Positions 15,804 through 25,849 are shown, counted from the stretch's first letter. The stretch: DNA of 63,638 nucleotides from CAZHDI01 sp964531285 (GCA_964531285.1 CAZHDI010000007.1:1-63638); one strand, 5' to 3'. Made by a program: numbers and translations. The notes: generated by a model not told the origin, from the letters alone.

Positions 15804-18800
15804 ATGCCTCGCATCCGCCGCTGGCTCATCCGGCTCGTCTTTGGGCTGACCGGACTTCTGGCCGTGCTGATCCTCATGATCGGCGCGGGTCTTGCCGTTT
15901 TGGCAACCGATATGGGCCGGGAGCGCGCGGGGCGGGCTCTGCTCGGTGCGATCAACGATCCGGCCGGGATCACCGTGCAGGTGGGCCGCTTCGGCGGGGT
16001 CTGGCCGTTCGAGATTGTGCTGGAGGATGTGCGCGTCTCCGATCCGTCCGGCGATTGGGCGCTGGCCGAGCGCGCGGCCTTGACGCTCGATCCCTGGGCG
16101 CTGGTATCGGCCACCGTTCATGTGCGGGACCTGACCCTGACCGGCGCGGATCTGGCCCGCCTGCCTGATCTGCCTGCGAGCGAGGCACCGCCGGAGGATC
16201 CTGAGCCGCTTCAGATGCCCCGGCTTCCCGATCTGCCGGTGGCCGTCGTCGTCGATGCGGTCCGGATCGATGCGGCCCGCATCGGTGCGCCCGTCGCCGG
16301 CACGCCGGTGACCCTCGATGCCGCGGCGCGGGGCCGTTGGATCGACAGCGGCATTATTCTGATCGCGGATCTTGCCGAGACCGGCGCGGCCGGGCTGGGT
16401 GCCCGCATCCGTTTCGAGCGCGACCACGCCACCGACGGTGTTGCCGTCGATATTACCGCGCAGGACCGGGCAGGCGGTGTGCTTGCGGGGCTCATCGGGC
16501 AGCCCGATCTCGGCGCTGTGTCGCTGACCGCGCACGGCGAGGGCACCGGGCGCGCCTTTGAAAGCCGGCTGACGGTCGATGCCGATGCCTTTGGCCGGGT
16601 CGAGGGGCGCGCCGATGGGGGCTGGACGGATGGCCGGGATCTCGCGGTCGGCATCGAGGTCCGGCCCGGGGCCGCGTGGCCCGCCGACGCCGCGGCCATG
16701 GCCGGCGAGCGGATTGTTCTCACCAGCCGGGTCGGATTTCCGGACGCGCCGAAGGGCCATCTTGCCCTGGCGCTGGAGGATCTGGTCCTGGCGTCGGATG
16801 CCTTGCGTTTGACCGGCGATATGCGGGTCGATCCCGACCGGCAGGCCGCTGGCGGCGCGCGGATCGCGGCCCGCATCGATGCGGGATTGACCGAGGTCTT
16901 GACCTTGACCGGCACGCAGACCGCGATTGGGCTCGACGACGGGACGGTCTCGCTCGACCTGGCGGGGCCGCTCGCCACGCCGGCGCTTACGCTTCGTCTG
17001 ACGGCGGAGGGTCTGCGCGCCGATCCGGCGGCGGTGGACGCCGTTGCCCTGACCGCGCGGGTCAGCCTCGATGATCCGGCCACGTCCATTGCCATGATCA
17101 CGGTTGACGGCGCGGTCCAAGGTCTTGAGCCCGGGCTCGACGGCATCGCCTGGCCATATGGGCGGCAGGCCCGGCTGGAGGCCCGCGCCCGGTTCGATCA
17201 AGCCGCTCAGACCGTCGATCTGGAGGCCTCCAGCCTGACCGCCGAGGGGCTTCGTCTGACGGCGGACGGTCAATGGGATCTGAGCACGATGGCGGGGCGG
17301 ATCGCGGCGGCATTCTCGGCCGAACGGCTGGCGGCCTTCGCGCCGGATCTTCTGCGCTCGGCTCGTCTTGAAGGGCGCACAGTCCTGAGCCAAGCACCGG
17401 GCGGGCAGCCGCAAGTCGATCTGACGGCGGCCATGCGGTCTCTTGCCTTTATCGATGAGGCCCTGAGCGACGCGGTCGGCGGGACGGTCACTGCGAGTGC
17501 CCAGGCCAGCCTTGATCCGGATGGTACCATCCGTGTCCCGGCTTTCGATCTGAGCACCGGGTCGGGCCTGGCACGTCTGTCCGGGTCCGGATCGCTTGTC
17601 GAGAGTGGTCTCATGGCCGATATCGCCCTCGCTGCCGACGACCTGACCGGGTTCAGCACTTTGACCGGGCTCGATCTGTCGGGGAGCCTCACTGGGGAGG
17701 CCAGGGTCCGGCAGGGCGAGGGCGGCGCGCTGACCGTCGCGGCTGATTTGCAGGCGCCAGCCTTGGGGCTCAATCGGCTGGCCCTGCGGGACATGGTGCT
17801 CAATGCCCGGCTGATGCCCGAGGCAGATGATCAGCGTGCGGCGGTTTCCCTGAGTTTTCAGGATGAGCGGTTGCAAGGCGCCGGTGCGCAGACCCTCGAT
17901 CTGGCCGCCGTGCTGGGGCCGGCGGGGACGGTCTCGATCGACCGGTTCAAGGGGCGTATGTGGGGCGTGAGTTTCGACCGGGAGGCCGAAACCGGGACCC
18001 TGTCGCTCAATGCGCCGTCTCTGGCGCCGCTCGGCGCGGCGGTGCGGCGGGTCGCCGGACCCGGCCTGCCGGTGCCCGTGAGTGGATCCTTGACGGGTCG
18101 TGCCGAGATCGGCGCGGCGCAACGCGCCGAAATCAAACTCCGGAATCTGACGCTTGCGGATCCAGGCGCCGACCCCATCCTGCTGAGCCGGGTGACGGTG
18201 AGCGCAAACCGATCCGCCGGCGGCGATCTTGAGGCCACTCTCACCGGTGAAGACCTTGCCGCGGCAGATCTTACCATCCGTAAGCTGACGGCCTTCGCAC
18301 GCGGGTCGGTGACGGCGCTGGCGTTCGGCCTGGAGGCCAAGGCACCGGGCGAAGATGGCTTGCGGCTGACCGCCGAGGGCACCTATGAGGGTGGAACAGA
18401 CGATCCGGGCGCGGGCGCCCGGCTGCAACTCGGCACGCTGGACCTTGCCGCCAAGGGACTGACGGTCTCCCAACCCGATCCCTTGATACTGGACTTGGGC
18501 GGCGCGGGCATCACGATTGAGGACTGGCGCTTGGCGATTGCCGATGCCCAGACCGGCACTAGTGGCACGCTTGCGATGTCCGCCGCGACCCATACGGATG
18601 GACTGGAGGCCTCGGTTGAGTTCGGCGGCCCCCCGGTATCGGTTCTGTCCCTGGCCGCCGGCGCGCCGCGCCTGTCCGGTGCGCTTGACGGGACGGTTCA
18701 AGTCTCGACGCGCCGGGGAGGGCGCGGCGCGCGCATCGATGTGGCTATGGCAGGGCTTGGCGCGTCCCAAGGTCTCAGCGGCCAATTGGATATCGATGGC

Positions 18801-20243
18801 TCTTGGGACGGTGCGCAGGCGACCCTCGTCAGCGAATTGCGGGCGGGTGAGACGGTACCCGTTCGTATGCGGATCGCACTGCCCTTCGCATTGCCGGAAA
18901 ATGGCGGGTCCATGCTGCCCGATACGGCGCCGCTCGACGGACGGATCGAAGCGAGCGGCCCTATCGGCCCGCTCTGGCCTTATCTGCCGCTTCCGGAGCA
19001 TCGCCTTCGAGGGCAAGGCGACGCGGATCTGCGAATTGGGGGCACTCTTGGCGCACCGACGATCAATGGGCGGATCGCGGTGACCGACGGGCGGTATGAA
19101 AGCCTGGTGAACGGCACGCGGCTGCGCAAAATCGCGCTTGAAATTCTGGCCACCGGCCGGGGCGGGACCTTCAGTCTCGCGGCGACCGACGGCGATGGCG
19201 GCAGCCTGTCGGGCCAGGGCCGGCTCGGTTTTGAACGGGACGGAATTGTCCTGGAAACCGGGGTCGATCTGAAAAACATGATCCTGGCCCGCCGGGATGA
19301 CCTGATCGCCCAAGCCAGCGGCGATATTCGCGTGGCGGGCGATACGGGAGACGGCCTCGATGTCACCGGAACGATCAAGCTCAAGACCGTCGATATTCGT
19401 ATTCCGGATCAATTGCCGCCGACGGTCGTCGATTTGGAAACCCGCACCCTGTCGGGTGCCATTCTGCCGGCGGAGAGAGCCGAGGCGGAAGACGACGAGG
19501 CGGCACGCGAGAGCGTCTTGCCGGTGCGCCTTGCGATCACCATCGAGGCGGACAAGACCATCACCGTCCGGGGCCGGGGGCTGGAGTCGCGCTGGAGTGC
19601 GGATCTTGCCGTCCGAGGCACGGCGGGCGATCCGCGCATTGCAGGGCGCGCGTTTCTCGATCGCGGAGAACTCGATTTCATCAGCCGGGTGTTCGATCTG
19701 ACGCAAGGCGAGATCACCTTCGACGGCGGACGGACCATCGATCCGCGCCTCGATATCGAGGCCCAGCAGACCGCCGGCGAGATCACGGCCATTGTGATCA
19801 TCCGGGGGCCGGCGTCGAAACCGGACATCACGCTCGATTCCATCCCGAGCCTGCCCCGGGACGCCGTTTTGTCGCAGGTGCTCTTTGGGAAGAATGTCGC
19901 CGAACTGAGTACCTTCGAAGTCGTCCAGTTGGCGCAGGTCGTAGCGACGCTTTCGGGAGGTGGCAGCGGCCTCGATCTCATGGGCCGCGCCCGCGATACC
20001 CTCGGCCTTGATGTGCTCAAAGTGGATGTCGATCCGACCGCGTCCGATCCGGCCCAGTCGGTGTCCGTCACGGCCGGTAAATATGTCAGCGAAGACGTCT
20101 ATGTGGGCGTCAAGCAGGGCACTCAGCCGGGCAGCAGCGCGGTCACCCTGGAAGTTCAGGTAACGGATCACCTGTTGCTGCACACCGATGTCGCCCAGAC
20201 GGCGGGCAGCACCGTGGGGCTGCGCTGGCAATGGGACTATTGA
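15804..20243 (+). CDS. tamB: TamB, translocation and assembly module inner membrane subunit
   Basis: AsmA/TamB-family protein that spans the periplasm and works with TamA; the family is also implicated in lipid transport to the outer membrane. About 1479 residues. A single N-terminal membrane anchor (about 8-35, RLVFGLTGLLAVLILMIGAG) is followed by a very long repetitive beta-rich region of short strands and the conserved C-terminal DUF490 domain (about 1120-1479), with PDITLDSIPSLPRDAVLSQVLFG and a final LRWQWDY. I chose the ATG at 15804, where the basic MPRIRRW end precedes the anchor; a TTG at 15780 is possible. Neither has a strong ribosome site, which suggests translation linked to tamA. 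Confidence 0.93.
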   Translation: MPRIRRWLIRLVFGLTGLLAVLILMIGAGLAVLATDMGRERAGRALLGAINDPAGITVQVGRFGGVWPFEIVLEDVRVSDPSGDWALAERAALTLDPWALVSATVHVRDLTLTGADLARLPDLPASEAPPEDPEPLQMPRLPDLPVAVVVDAVRIDAARIGAPVAGTPVTLDAAARGRWIDSGIILIADLAETGAAGLGARIRFERDHATDGVAVDITAQDRAGGVLAGLIGQPDLGAVSLTAHGEGTGRAFESRLTVDADAFGRVEGRADGGWTDGRDLAVGIEVRPGAAWPADAAAMAGERIVLTSRVGFPDAPKGHLALALEDLVLASDALRLTGDMRVDPDRQAAGGARIAARIDAGLTEVLTLTGTQTAIGLDDGTVSLDLAGPLATPALTLRLTAEGLRADPAAVDAVALTARVSLDDPATSIAMITVDGAVQGLEPGLDGIAWPYGRQARLEARARFDQAAQTVDLEASSLTAEGLRLTADGQWDLSTMAGRIAAAFSAERLAAFAPDLLRSARLEGRTVLSQAPGGQPQVDLTAAMRSLAFIDEALSDAVGGTVTASAQASLDPDGTIRVPAFDLSTGSGLARLSGSGSLVESGLMADIALAADDLTGFSTLTGLDLSGSLTGEARVRQGEGGALTVAADLQAPALGLNRLALRDMVLNARLMPEADDQRAAVSLSFQDERLQGAGAQTLDLAAVLGPAGTVSIDRFKGRMWGVSFDREAETGTLSLNAPSLAPLGAAVRRVAGPGLPVPVSGSLTGRAEIGAAQRAEIKLRNLTLADPGADPILLSRVTVSANRSAGGDLEATLTGEDLAAADLTIRKLTAFARGSVTALAFGLEAKAPGEDGLRLTAEGTYEGGTDDPGAGARLQLGTLDLAAKGLTVSQPDPLILDLGGAGITIEDWRLAIADAQTGTSGTLAMSAATHTDGLEASVEFGGPPVSVLSLAAGAPRLSGALDGTVQVSTRRGGRGARIDVAMAGLGASQGLSGQLDIDGSWDGAQATLVSELRAGETVPVRMRIALPFALPENGGSMLPDTAPLDGRIEASGPIGPLWPYLPLPEHRLRGQGDADLRIGGTLGAPTINGRIAVTDGRYESLVNGTRLRKIALEILATGRGGTFSLAATDGDGGSLSGQGRLGFERDGIVLETGVDLKNMILARRDDLIAQASGDIRVAGDTGDGLDVTGTIKLKTVDIRIPDQLPPTVVDLETRTLSGAILPAERAEAEDDEAARESVLPVRLAITIEADKTITVRGRGLESRWSADLAVRGTAGDPRIAGRAFLDRGELDFISRVFDLTQGEITFDGGRTIDPRLDIEAQQTAGEITAIVIIRGPASKPDITLDSIPSLPRDAVLSQVLFGKNVAELSTFEVVQLAQVVATLSGGGSGLDLMGRARDTLGLDVLKVDVDPTASDPAQSVSVTAGKYVSEDVYVGVKQGTQPGSSAVTLEVQVTDHLLLHTDVAQTAGSTVGLRWQWDY

Positions 20244-20403
20244 TCCTGCACAATGGTTAACCGGCGCGGGCAATCTGAGCGGGGTTGGTTCAGCGGGTCT
20301 TCATAGTGGGTTGTTACGCTCAAAGCCGAATCGGGGTGCAATGGGAACGGGGTCACGAACCGGCACGCTTTGCACTCCTGCCGTTCGGACGAGGTGAAAG
20401 ACC

Positions 20404-20835
20404 ATGACGCCTTTGAGCGAAACTGACGCATTGGAACGCCGGATCGCCCAAGCCGAAGCGGCGGTGGCCGCGCTGGCCGATCAGTTCCTGCCCAGTGTCC
20501 GGGACGAGGTGGAAACCCTTAAGGGGCATCTGGCGACGGCCCGGCAGGCACCGGGCGCGAATGCCGAGGCCATGCGTGCGGCCTATGAGATCGTCCATGT
20601 CGTGAAAGGCCAGGGCGGGTCGTTCGGCTACCCGCTGATCACGGATGTCGGCGATCTCTTGTGCCGTCTGATGCACGAGGGGCGGGATCAGGACCGCCGG
20701 ACGCTCGATCTGATCGACGAACATGTGCGTGTGCTGAGTTATATCATCGACCGCAAGCTGTCTGGCGACGGCGGCGATCAGGGCAAGGCCCTGATGGATG
20801 AACTCAATGCGCTCAATATGCGGTATGCGGCTTAA
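20404..20835 (+). CDS. Hpt (histidine phosphotransfer) domain protein
   Basis: 143 residues, all-helical in appearance. It carries AYEIVHVVKGQGGSFGYPLI (about residues 60-79), matching the HxxKG phospho-acceptor motif of Hpt domains, and a following helix with LCRLMHE. It probably shuttles phosphate between a hybrid kinase and a response regulator; no kinase or obvious partner adjoins it. It follows tamB after 160 bases and ends 18 bases before a convergent hydrolase gene. Confidence 0.8.
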   Translation: MTPLSETDALERRIAQAEAAVAALADQFLPSVRDEVETLKGHLATARQAPGANAEAMRAAYEIVHVVKGQGGSFGYPLITDVGDLLCRLMHEGRDQDRRTLDLIDEHVRVLSYIIDRKLSGDGGDQGKALMDELNALNMRYAA

Positions 20836-20853
20836 CGCGGCACCTGCCAGGCT

Positions 20854-21828
20854 TTAGCGTCCTCCGGCTTTGTCGCCACGGTCGCGGCGCACGGCCTCGA
20901 CTTCCTCACGCCAGACATCGGTCCCGCCGGTCGCCTGCCGGATAAAGGCGCCGGCGCGTTCCACCGCAGCCTTGCCCTCCGGCACGCCGGCGAAAAAATG
21001 CGGCACATGGAGCACCGTGTCGAAGGACTCGTAGGTCACATCGACGCCGGCGGCTTCGGCTTTCTTTGCGATGCGCAGGCCGTCATCATGGAGCATTTCG
21101 CCTTCCGCCGTGTGGACCAGCAGGGGCGGCAGGCCGGTCAGATCCCCGTAATGGGGCGAGGCGAAAGGATCGGTGGGCGGCAGACCCTTGAGATAAAGCT
21201 GGGCGCAATAGGTCAGCATCCGGACCGATAGAAGGGCTTCGCTCGGCTCATTGGCAATGATGCTCCAGCCGGTCAGCGCCAGATCGGTCCAGGGCGACAG
21301 AAGAACACCCGCCGCGGGCATCTCGTCCTTGTGATCGCGCAGCGCCATGAGCAGCGCCAGGGTGAGACCGCCGCCCGCGGAGTCGCCCGCCACGACAATC
21401 TCTTCAGGCGGAATGCCATTCGACAGCAGCCACCGATAGCCGTTGAGCGCATCTTCAAGGCCGGCAGGGTAGGGATGCTCCGGCGCCAGACGATAATCCA
21501 GGATCAGGGCGCGGGCCCGTGCGGCGCCTGCGAGCCGGGCGACCAGACCTTGATGGGTATCGGGTGAGCCGAACACGTAACCGCCGCCATGAAGGTAATA
21601 GATGACCCGGTGCGCGTGGCTGTCAGGGCCCTCGACCCAGCGGGCCGGGCGGGTTCCGGCGGTGGTCTCGCCGGTTCGGGTGGTCTTGTCGAGCTTGGCG
21701 GCCCGTTTGGCGGCGCCGTCCATGCGGGCGCGCCAGGCGGCGGCGTCTTCCTCAGCCTTGATCACCCGGCTGCCGGCCGCGATGGTGCGCAACATCAGGG
21801 CCGTGGCCCGGCTCTGCCAACTGCTCAT
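20854..21828 (-). CDS. Alpha/beta hydrolase, hormone-sensitive lipase family
   Basis: Esterase or lipase of 324 residues. It has the oxyanion motif HGGGYVFGS (about residue 80), nucleophile GDSAGGGLT (about 150), and C-terminal Asp and His in the region VHTAEGEMLHDDG...VLHVPHFF. The cap is short, as in bacterial HSL esterases acting on small acyl esters. There is no signal peptide, so it is cytoplasmic. It is transcribed alone. Confidence 0.9.
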   Translation of the reverse strand: MSSWQSRATALMLRTIAAGSRVIKAEEDAAAWRARMDGAAKRAAKLDKTTRTGETTAGTRPARWVEGPDSHAHRVIYYLHGGGYVFGSPDTHQGLVARLAGAARARALILDYRLAPEHPYPAGLEDALNGYRWLLSNGIPPEEIVVAGDSAGGGLTLALLMALRDHKDEMPAAGVLLSPWTDLALTGWSIIANEPSEALLSVRMLTYCAQLYLKGLPPTDPFASPHYGDLTGLPPLLVHTAEGEMLHDDGLRIAKKAEAAGVDVTYESFDTVLHVPHFFAGVPEGKAAVERAGAFIRQATGGTDVWREEVEAVRRDRGDKAGGR

Positions 21829-22051
21829 GGATCTGTGCCTTATGACTGATCGCCCCTGTCCCCGGCCGCACGCCGGCGGCGATCACCATGGCACGGTGCC
21901 GCCACCCGGACAATCCGGCAAGTCCGAGGACGCGCGTATTCGGTGAACAAAGGCTTAAAGCAGTCAGCAGTGCAGCGGGCGCAAGACAGATGAAAGGACG
22001 GAGCCGGATGATCCGGCCCCGCCCCAACGGTCGGTTCAAGGGGAACGAGCG

Positions 22052-22519
22052 TTACGCCGCTTCGGTCTCGATCGCCGGCACCGGTTTGGCCGCATCACCG
22101 CCGCGAATGTCAATGCGGCGCGGCTTCAGGCGCTCCGGCACTTCGCGCACGAGATCAATGCTCAAAAGACCGTTTTCCAGGCTGGCATCCCGGACGACCA
22201 CATGGTCCGCGAGCTGGAACCGGCGCTCGAATCCGCGCTCGGCAATGCCCTGGTGCAGAAACCGGCGCTCAGCCGTGGTGCCGGTATCCCGGCGGCCCGT
22301 CACGGTGAGCGTGTTGTCCCGCACTTCCACCGTCAGATCATCGAGCGTGAACCCGGCAATCGCCATGGTGATGCGATAGTCGTTCTCGTCGATCTGCTCG
22401 ATATTATAGGGCGGATAGGACGGTGCGGCGTCGGCGTGATTGACCGTATCGATCAGATTGAGCAGCCGGTCGAAGCCGACGGTCGAGCGGTACAGGGGGG
22501 CGAAATCATAGCGGTTCAT
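22052..22519 (-). CDS. Hsp20 family small heat shock protein (IbpA-like)
   Basis: ATP-independent chaperone that holds unfolded proteins. 155 residues from the ATG at 22519, preceded by GAGGA. The N-terminus MNRYDFAPLYRSTVGFDRLL is the class A alphaproteobacterial signature. The alpha-crystallin domain spans about 38-130, with YPPYNIEQIDENDYRITMAIAGF and the conserved LENGLLSIDL, then an I-x-I-like tail (IDI). The leader holds a sigma-32-type promoter and a ROSE-like hairpin that hides the ribosome site, so expression should rise with heat at both levels. Confidence 0.93.
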   Translation of the reverse strand: MNRYDFAPLYRSTVGFDRLLNLIDTVNHADAAPSYPPYNIEQIDENDYRITMAIAGFTLDDLTVEVRDNTLTVTGRRDTGTTAERRFLHQGIAERGFERRFQLADHVVVRDASLENGLLSIDLVREVPERLKPRRIDIRGGDAAKPVPAIETEAA

Positions 22520-22522
22520 GGT

Positions 22523-22546
22523 CACATCCTCGTGTTGAGCGACATG
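22523..22546 (-). promoter_or_regulatory. ROSE-type RNA thermometer hairpin over the hsp20 ribosome site
   Basis: In the mRNA the stretch folds as CAUGUCGCUC - AACAC - GAGGAUGUG: nine pairs with two G-U and one bulged G. The ROSE hallmark UYGCU (here UCGCU) pairs with the Shine-Dalgarno AGGA and leaves the G unpaired. It lies three bases before the AUG of the hsp20 gene. Two further hairpins lie upstream in the leader (gctccttaaggagc at 22579-22592; ggtctg/cagacc around 22555-22575), as in known ROSE leaders. Confidence 0.75.
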
Positions 22547-22646
22547 GGTCAGAGGTCTGCCAATCGGCCAGACCGGAAGCTCCTTAAGGAGCGTGCGCCG
22601 CTTGGCGCGGGGTGCCGGACCCGCATTCGGCGTCCGGCTGAACAAG

Positions 22647-22675
22647 AGGTAGGAAGCGGATTTCGGCCGTTCAAG
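22647..22675 (-). promoter_or_regulatory. Sigma-32 (RpoH) promoter of hsp20
   Basis: Minus strand: CTTGAA with its CTTG at 22672-22675, an 18-base spacer, then CCTACCT at 22647-22653. This matches the alphaproteobacterial RpoH consensus CTTG-N17/18-CYTATNT except for one base. A start near 22640 would give a leader of about 120 bases. The -35 overlaps the stop codon of the TRAP permease gene. Confidence 0.65.
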
Positions 22676-24809
22676 AGGTGGACGAGGCACCGCGCCGGGA
22701 GATGATGAACAGGGCGGCAAACGCCGCCAGACCGGCTAAATCCGCCCAGACCGGCAGGTTGGGCCACAGAAGGACCAGGGCGCAGGCGGCGGCGACGGTC
22801 CGCAAGGGGAGCGTGAGCGGCCCCTCAAGATAGCCCTGCAAGGTCGCGCTGAAGGCATAGAGACCGGCACTGGCCACAACCGCGATCCAGGCGATTTCCG
22901 CCGGCGTGCCGCCGATCAACGGCGTGAATGCGAACAGCACCGGGACGATGTAGAGCGCCTTGGCAACCCGCCAGGCCATGACGCCCGTCGCCATCGGCTT
23001 GGTGCCCGCAATCCCGGCGGCGGCGAAGGCGGCCAGGCACACTGGCGGGGTGACGTTCGAATCCTGGCTCAGCCAGAAGACAATCATATGGGCCGACAAC
23101 AGGGCCGCGGTCACCATGGCCGGATCGAGCGCGGCATCGCGCAACTGGCTCGCCAGTTCCGGCGGCACCATGGCGATGATCGCCTGGGCCTCGGCGAGCG
23201 GCATGGCCGTGCCGATCCGGTCCATGGCGTCGGGGACGGAGATCATCAGCAACCCGCGCATCATCTCGGGCACCTGGCCGGACGCCAGCATGGAGGCCAG
23301 GGCGCCGTCGAGCATGAGGCCATGGATGACCGGGGCGGAGAGGGCGGCGAGCACGATATACGCGGCCGTGACCGGCAGGCCCATGCCCAGCACGAGAGAG
23401 GCGAGCGCGACCAGCACCAGGGTGATGATCAGGCTGCCGCCGGCCCAGTTGTTGATCATCAGGCTGACGGTGTTGCCGGTGCCGGTAAGCCCGATCACCA
23501 TGACGATGAGGCCGACCGCGATGAGCAGCACGGCCGTGGCCGTCATGGTGCGGGTCGCCGTCAGGGCCGCTTCGAACACCGCGCGCGGGCCCATGGGATT
23601 GGATGTGAGCCAGGACGCGGCGATCACCGCGAGGGTGGCGATCCCGGCGGCATAGGTCGGCGTGAAGCCGATAATCAGCAGGGTGACGAGCCCGCCGAGG
23701 GGGAGGAGAAACTGCCAGCCGCCGCGCAGGACCGGCCACAGGCGCAAGGACGGGTCGGGTTCCGGCGTCAGACCTAGGCGCCGGGCCTCGATGCGCACAA
23801 AGAAGCCCACCGAGAGGAAATACAAGAGCGCGGGCACGGCGGCCGCGGCAATGATTTCCACGTAAGGAATCTGGGTGAAGTTCGCCATGACAAAGGCGCC
23901 CGCGCCCATGACCGGCGGCATCAACTGGCCCCCGGTGGAGGCGGCGGCCTCGACCCCGGCGGCAAAGCGCGGCGCCATGCCGGCGCGCGTCATCAGCGGA
24001 ATGGTCACGACGCCGGTCGTCACCGTGTTGGCGACCGCCGAGCCGGTCACCGAGCCCATAAGGCCGGACGAGAACACCGCCACGAGGCCATGCCCGCCGG
24101 TCAGCCGGCCGGCGGCGAGCCGCGCCAAGGCAATGATGAAATCGCCCGCACCGGAACGCACCAGCACGCTGCCGAACAGGATGAACATGAAGACGAAGGA
24201 CCAGGAGATCCGCGCGATCGGACCGAACAGGCCTTCGGTGCCGAAATAGCTGCGGTAGAACAGCGTCTCCAGGCTCAGGCCGGGGAAGGCAAAGACGCCG
24301 TCGAGCCACTGGCCCCACAGGACCACATAGCTCCCGGCCAGGATGATCAGTCCGGGGATGAGCCAGCCGGTGGCCCGGCGGGCAAATTCGATGGCGAGCG
24401 CGATGGCGACCCCCGCCGCGATCCAGTCGGCGGTCGAGAACCGGGCATCGCGCGCATAGAAGGCCTCCTCGGCCAGGGTAAGATAGACGCCGGTGCCGAG
24501 GGCCGCGAGGCCGATCAGGACGTCGAGCCCGAAAGTCCAGCGCCGGGCGGCCGGGCTCTTAGGCCGTGCGAGCGGCATGATCAGTGCGCAGAACATGCCG
24601 AACATGCCGAAATGGAGTGCCGAGATGTGCAGATCGGGCAGCGGCAGGACCGTGTTGAAGGCCAGATGGCTCAGCGCAATGACGGCGGCGATGGCCATCA
24701 GGGCACGCGCCAGGAGCGGCCCGTCACGCCCGTCCGGCAGGGACAGCGCATCGGCGGGGCTGGCCCCCGGATCGGCAGGTGTCGGCGCGGAATGTCCGGC
24801 GCGGGCCAT
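22671..24809 (-). CDS. TRAP transporter permease, fused 4TM/12TM type
   Basis: Sodium- or proton-driven uptake permease that works with a periplasmic TAXI binding protein. 712 residues, many membrane spans: a DctQ-like small part (first about 180 residues), then the DctM-like large part with GLMGSVTGSAVANTVTTG and GMGLPVTAAYIVLAAL, both typical. It starts 14 bases after the stop of the binding-protein gene, so the two form an operon. TAXI systems transport organic acids such as glutamate or 2-oxoglutarate; the substrate here is unknown. Confidence 0.93.
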   Translation of the reverse strand: MARAGHSAPTPADPGASPADALSLPDGRDGPLLARALMAIAAVIALSHLAFNTVLPLPDLHISALHFGMFGMFCALIMPLARPKSPAARRWTFGLDVLIGLAALGTGVYLTLAEEAFYARDARFSTADWIAAGVAIALAIEFARRATGWLIPGLIILAGSYVVLWGQWLDGVFAFPGLSLETLFYRSYFGTEGLFGPIARISWSFVFMFILFGSVLVRSGAGDFIIALARLAAGRLTGGHGLVAVFSSGLMGSVTGSAVANTVTTGVVTIPLMTRAGMAPRFAAGVEAAASTGGQLMPPVMGAGAFVMANFTQIPYVEIIAAAAVPALLYFLSVGFFVRIEARRLGLTPEPDPSLRLWPVLRGGWQFLLPLGGLVTLLIIGFTPTYAAGIATLAVIAASWLTSNPMGPRAVFEAALTATRTMTATAVLLIAVGLIVMVIGLTGTGNTVSLMINNWAGGSLIITLVLVALASLVLGMGLPVTAAYIVLAALSAPVIHGLMLDGALASMLASGQVPEMMRGLLMISVPDAMDRIGTAMPLAEAQAIIAMVPPELASQLRDAALDPAMVTAALLSAHMIVFWLSQDSNVTPPVCLAAFAAAGIAGTKPMATGVMAWRVAKALYIVPVLFAFTPLIGGTPAEIAWIAVVASAGLYAFSATLQGYLEGPLTLPLRTVAAACALVLLWPNLPVWADLAGLAAFAALFIISRRGASSTS

Positions 24810-24823
24810 GATCCGCCGGTCCG

Positions 24824-25849
24824 TCAGTCAGCGCCGGGGCTTGGCACATCAAGCCCCTGTTCACGGAAATACCGCGCCGCGCCGGGATGAAGGGGCAGGG
24901 AGATCCCGTCCATGGCGGTTTCCATCGACATGGCCTTGGTTGCCGCGTGGATCGAGCCGAGCAGGCCGAGATTCTCATAGAGCGTCCGGGTCACCTGATA
25001 GACGTCCTCATCCGGAACATCCGCACGCACTGCAAGGATGTTCTGCGATGCGACCGTCGTCACCGGCGCATTCTGATTGGGATAGGTGCCGGCCGGAATG
25101 TCATAGGCGAACCAGAGCGGATAATCCGCGTTGAGCGCCTCGATATGCTCGGGCGTGAACGACAGGAGGCGTAGGCGCTTGCCTGCGGCGGCGAAGGCCC
25201 GCGTGACCGCGCTCACCGGCACGCCGGCGGGCGTGTTCATGCCCTCGACCTGACCGTTCTGGAGCGACTCCGCGCTCGGACCATAGCCCTTATAGATGAA
25301 GGTCAGAGTGCCCGGGTCGATGCCCAGCCGGGACAGGATATAGCGGCCCGATTGCTCCGCCCCCGAATTGCGCTTGCCGATGGCAAAGCGCTTGCCCTTG
25401 AGGCGCGCCATATCGGCCATGGTGCCGGTGTCCGTGTGATCGGCGGTGACGGTGAAATGTTCCGCATTCGGCCAGACGGCCGTGACCGCGCGCAACGACC
25501 CGATCGGACCAGCCGCTTCGAACGGGCCTTCGCCGGCCTGGGCCCAGGCGCCAAAAATCCCTTGCAGAAGCGCGAATTGCGCCTCGCCGTCGCGCATCAG
25601 GCGGACATTCTCGGCCGATCCCGCCGAACTGATCGCCGACAGCGCGACATTGTGCGTCGGCGCCAGGCGGGTCTTGGTGACCGTGGCGATGGCGAGGCCG
25701 ACAGGATAGTACGTCCCGCCGGTGGTGGCCGTGGCCAGGATATAGGTCCGGTCGTCGTCAGCACGCGCGGGCCCGGTCACGGCGGCGCACAGGACGGCAA
25801 GGGCGGCGAGGAGACGAAGGCCAAGGTCACGGCGCATGGGCTGGGGCAT
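24824..25849 (-). CDS. TAXI family TRAP transporter solute-binding protein
   Basis: Periplasmic receptor for the downstream TRAP permease. 341 residues with a signal peptide (LRLLAALAVLCAAVTGPARA). The mature part starts DDRTYILATATTGGTYYPVG, the signature of the TAXI family, then AISSAGSAENVRLM and FAIGKRNSGAEQSGR. The ATG at 25849 follows AGGAG. It is the first gene of the two-gene operon. Confidence 0.93.
   Translation of the reverse strand: MPQPMRRDLGLRLLAALAVLCAAVTGPARADDDRTYILATATTGGTYYPVGLAIATVTKTRLAPTHNVALSAISSAGSAENVRLMRDGEAQFALLQGIFGAWAQAGEGPFEAAGPIGSLRAVTAVWPNAEHFTVTADHTDTGTMADMARLKGKRFAIGKRNSGAEQSGRYILSRLGIDPGTLTFIYKGYGPSAESLQNGQVEGMNTPAGVPVSAVTRAFAAAGKRLRLLSFTPEHIEALNADYPLWFAYDIPAGTYPNQNAPVTTVASQNILAVRADVPDEDVYQVTRTLYENLGLLGSIHAATKAMSMETAMDGISLPLHPGAARYFREQGLDVPSPGAD

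Noticed and set aside
15771..20273. A 1500-codon open frame antisense to tamB
   Set aside because: It mirrors the high-GC codon pattern of tamB, is rich in Arg/Gln/His/Gly without domains, and tamB has clear family features on the other strand.
22003..22017. Terminator of hsp20
   Set aside because: A short gccgga/tccggc hairpin exists, but the following bases lack a T-run on the minus strand.
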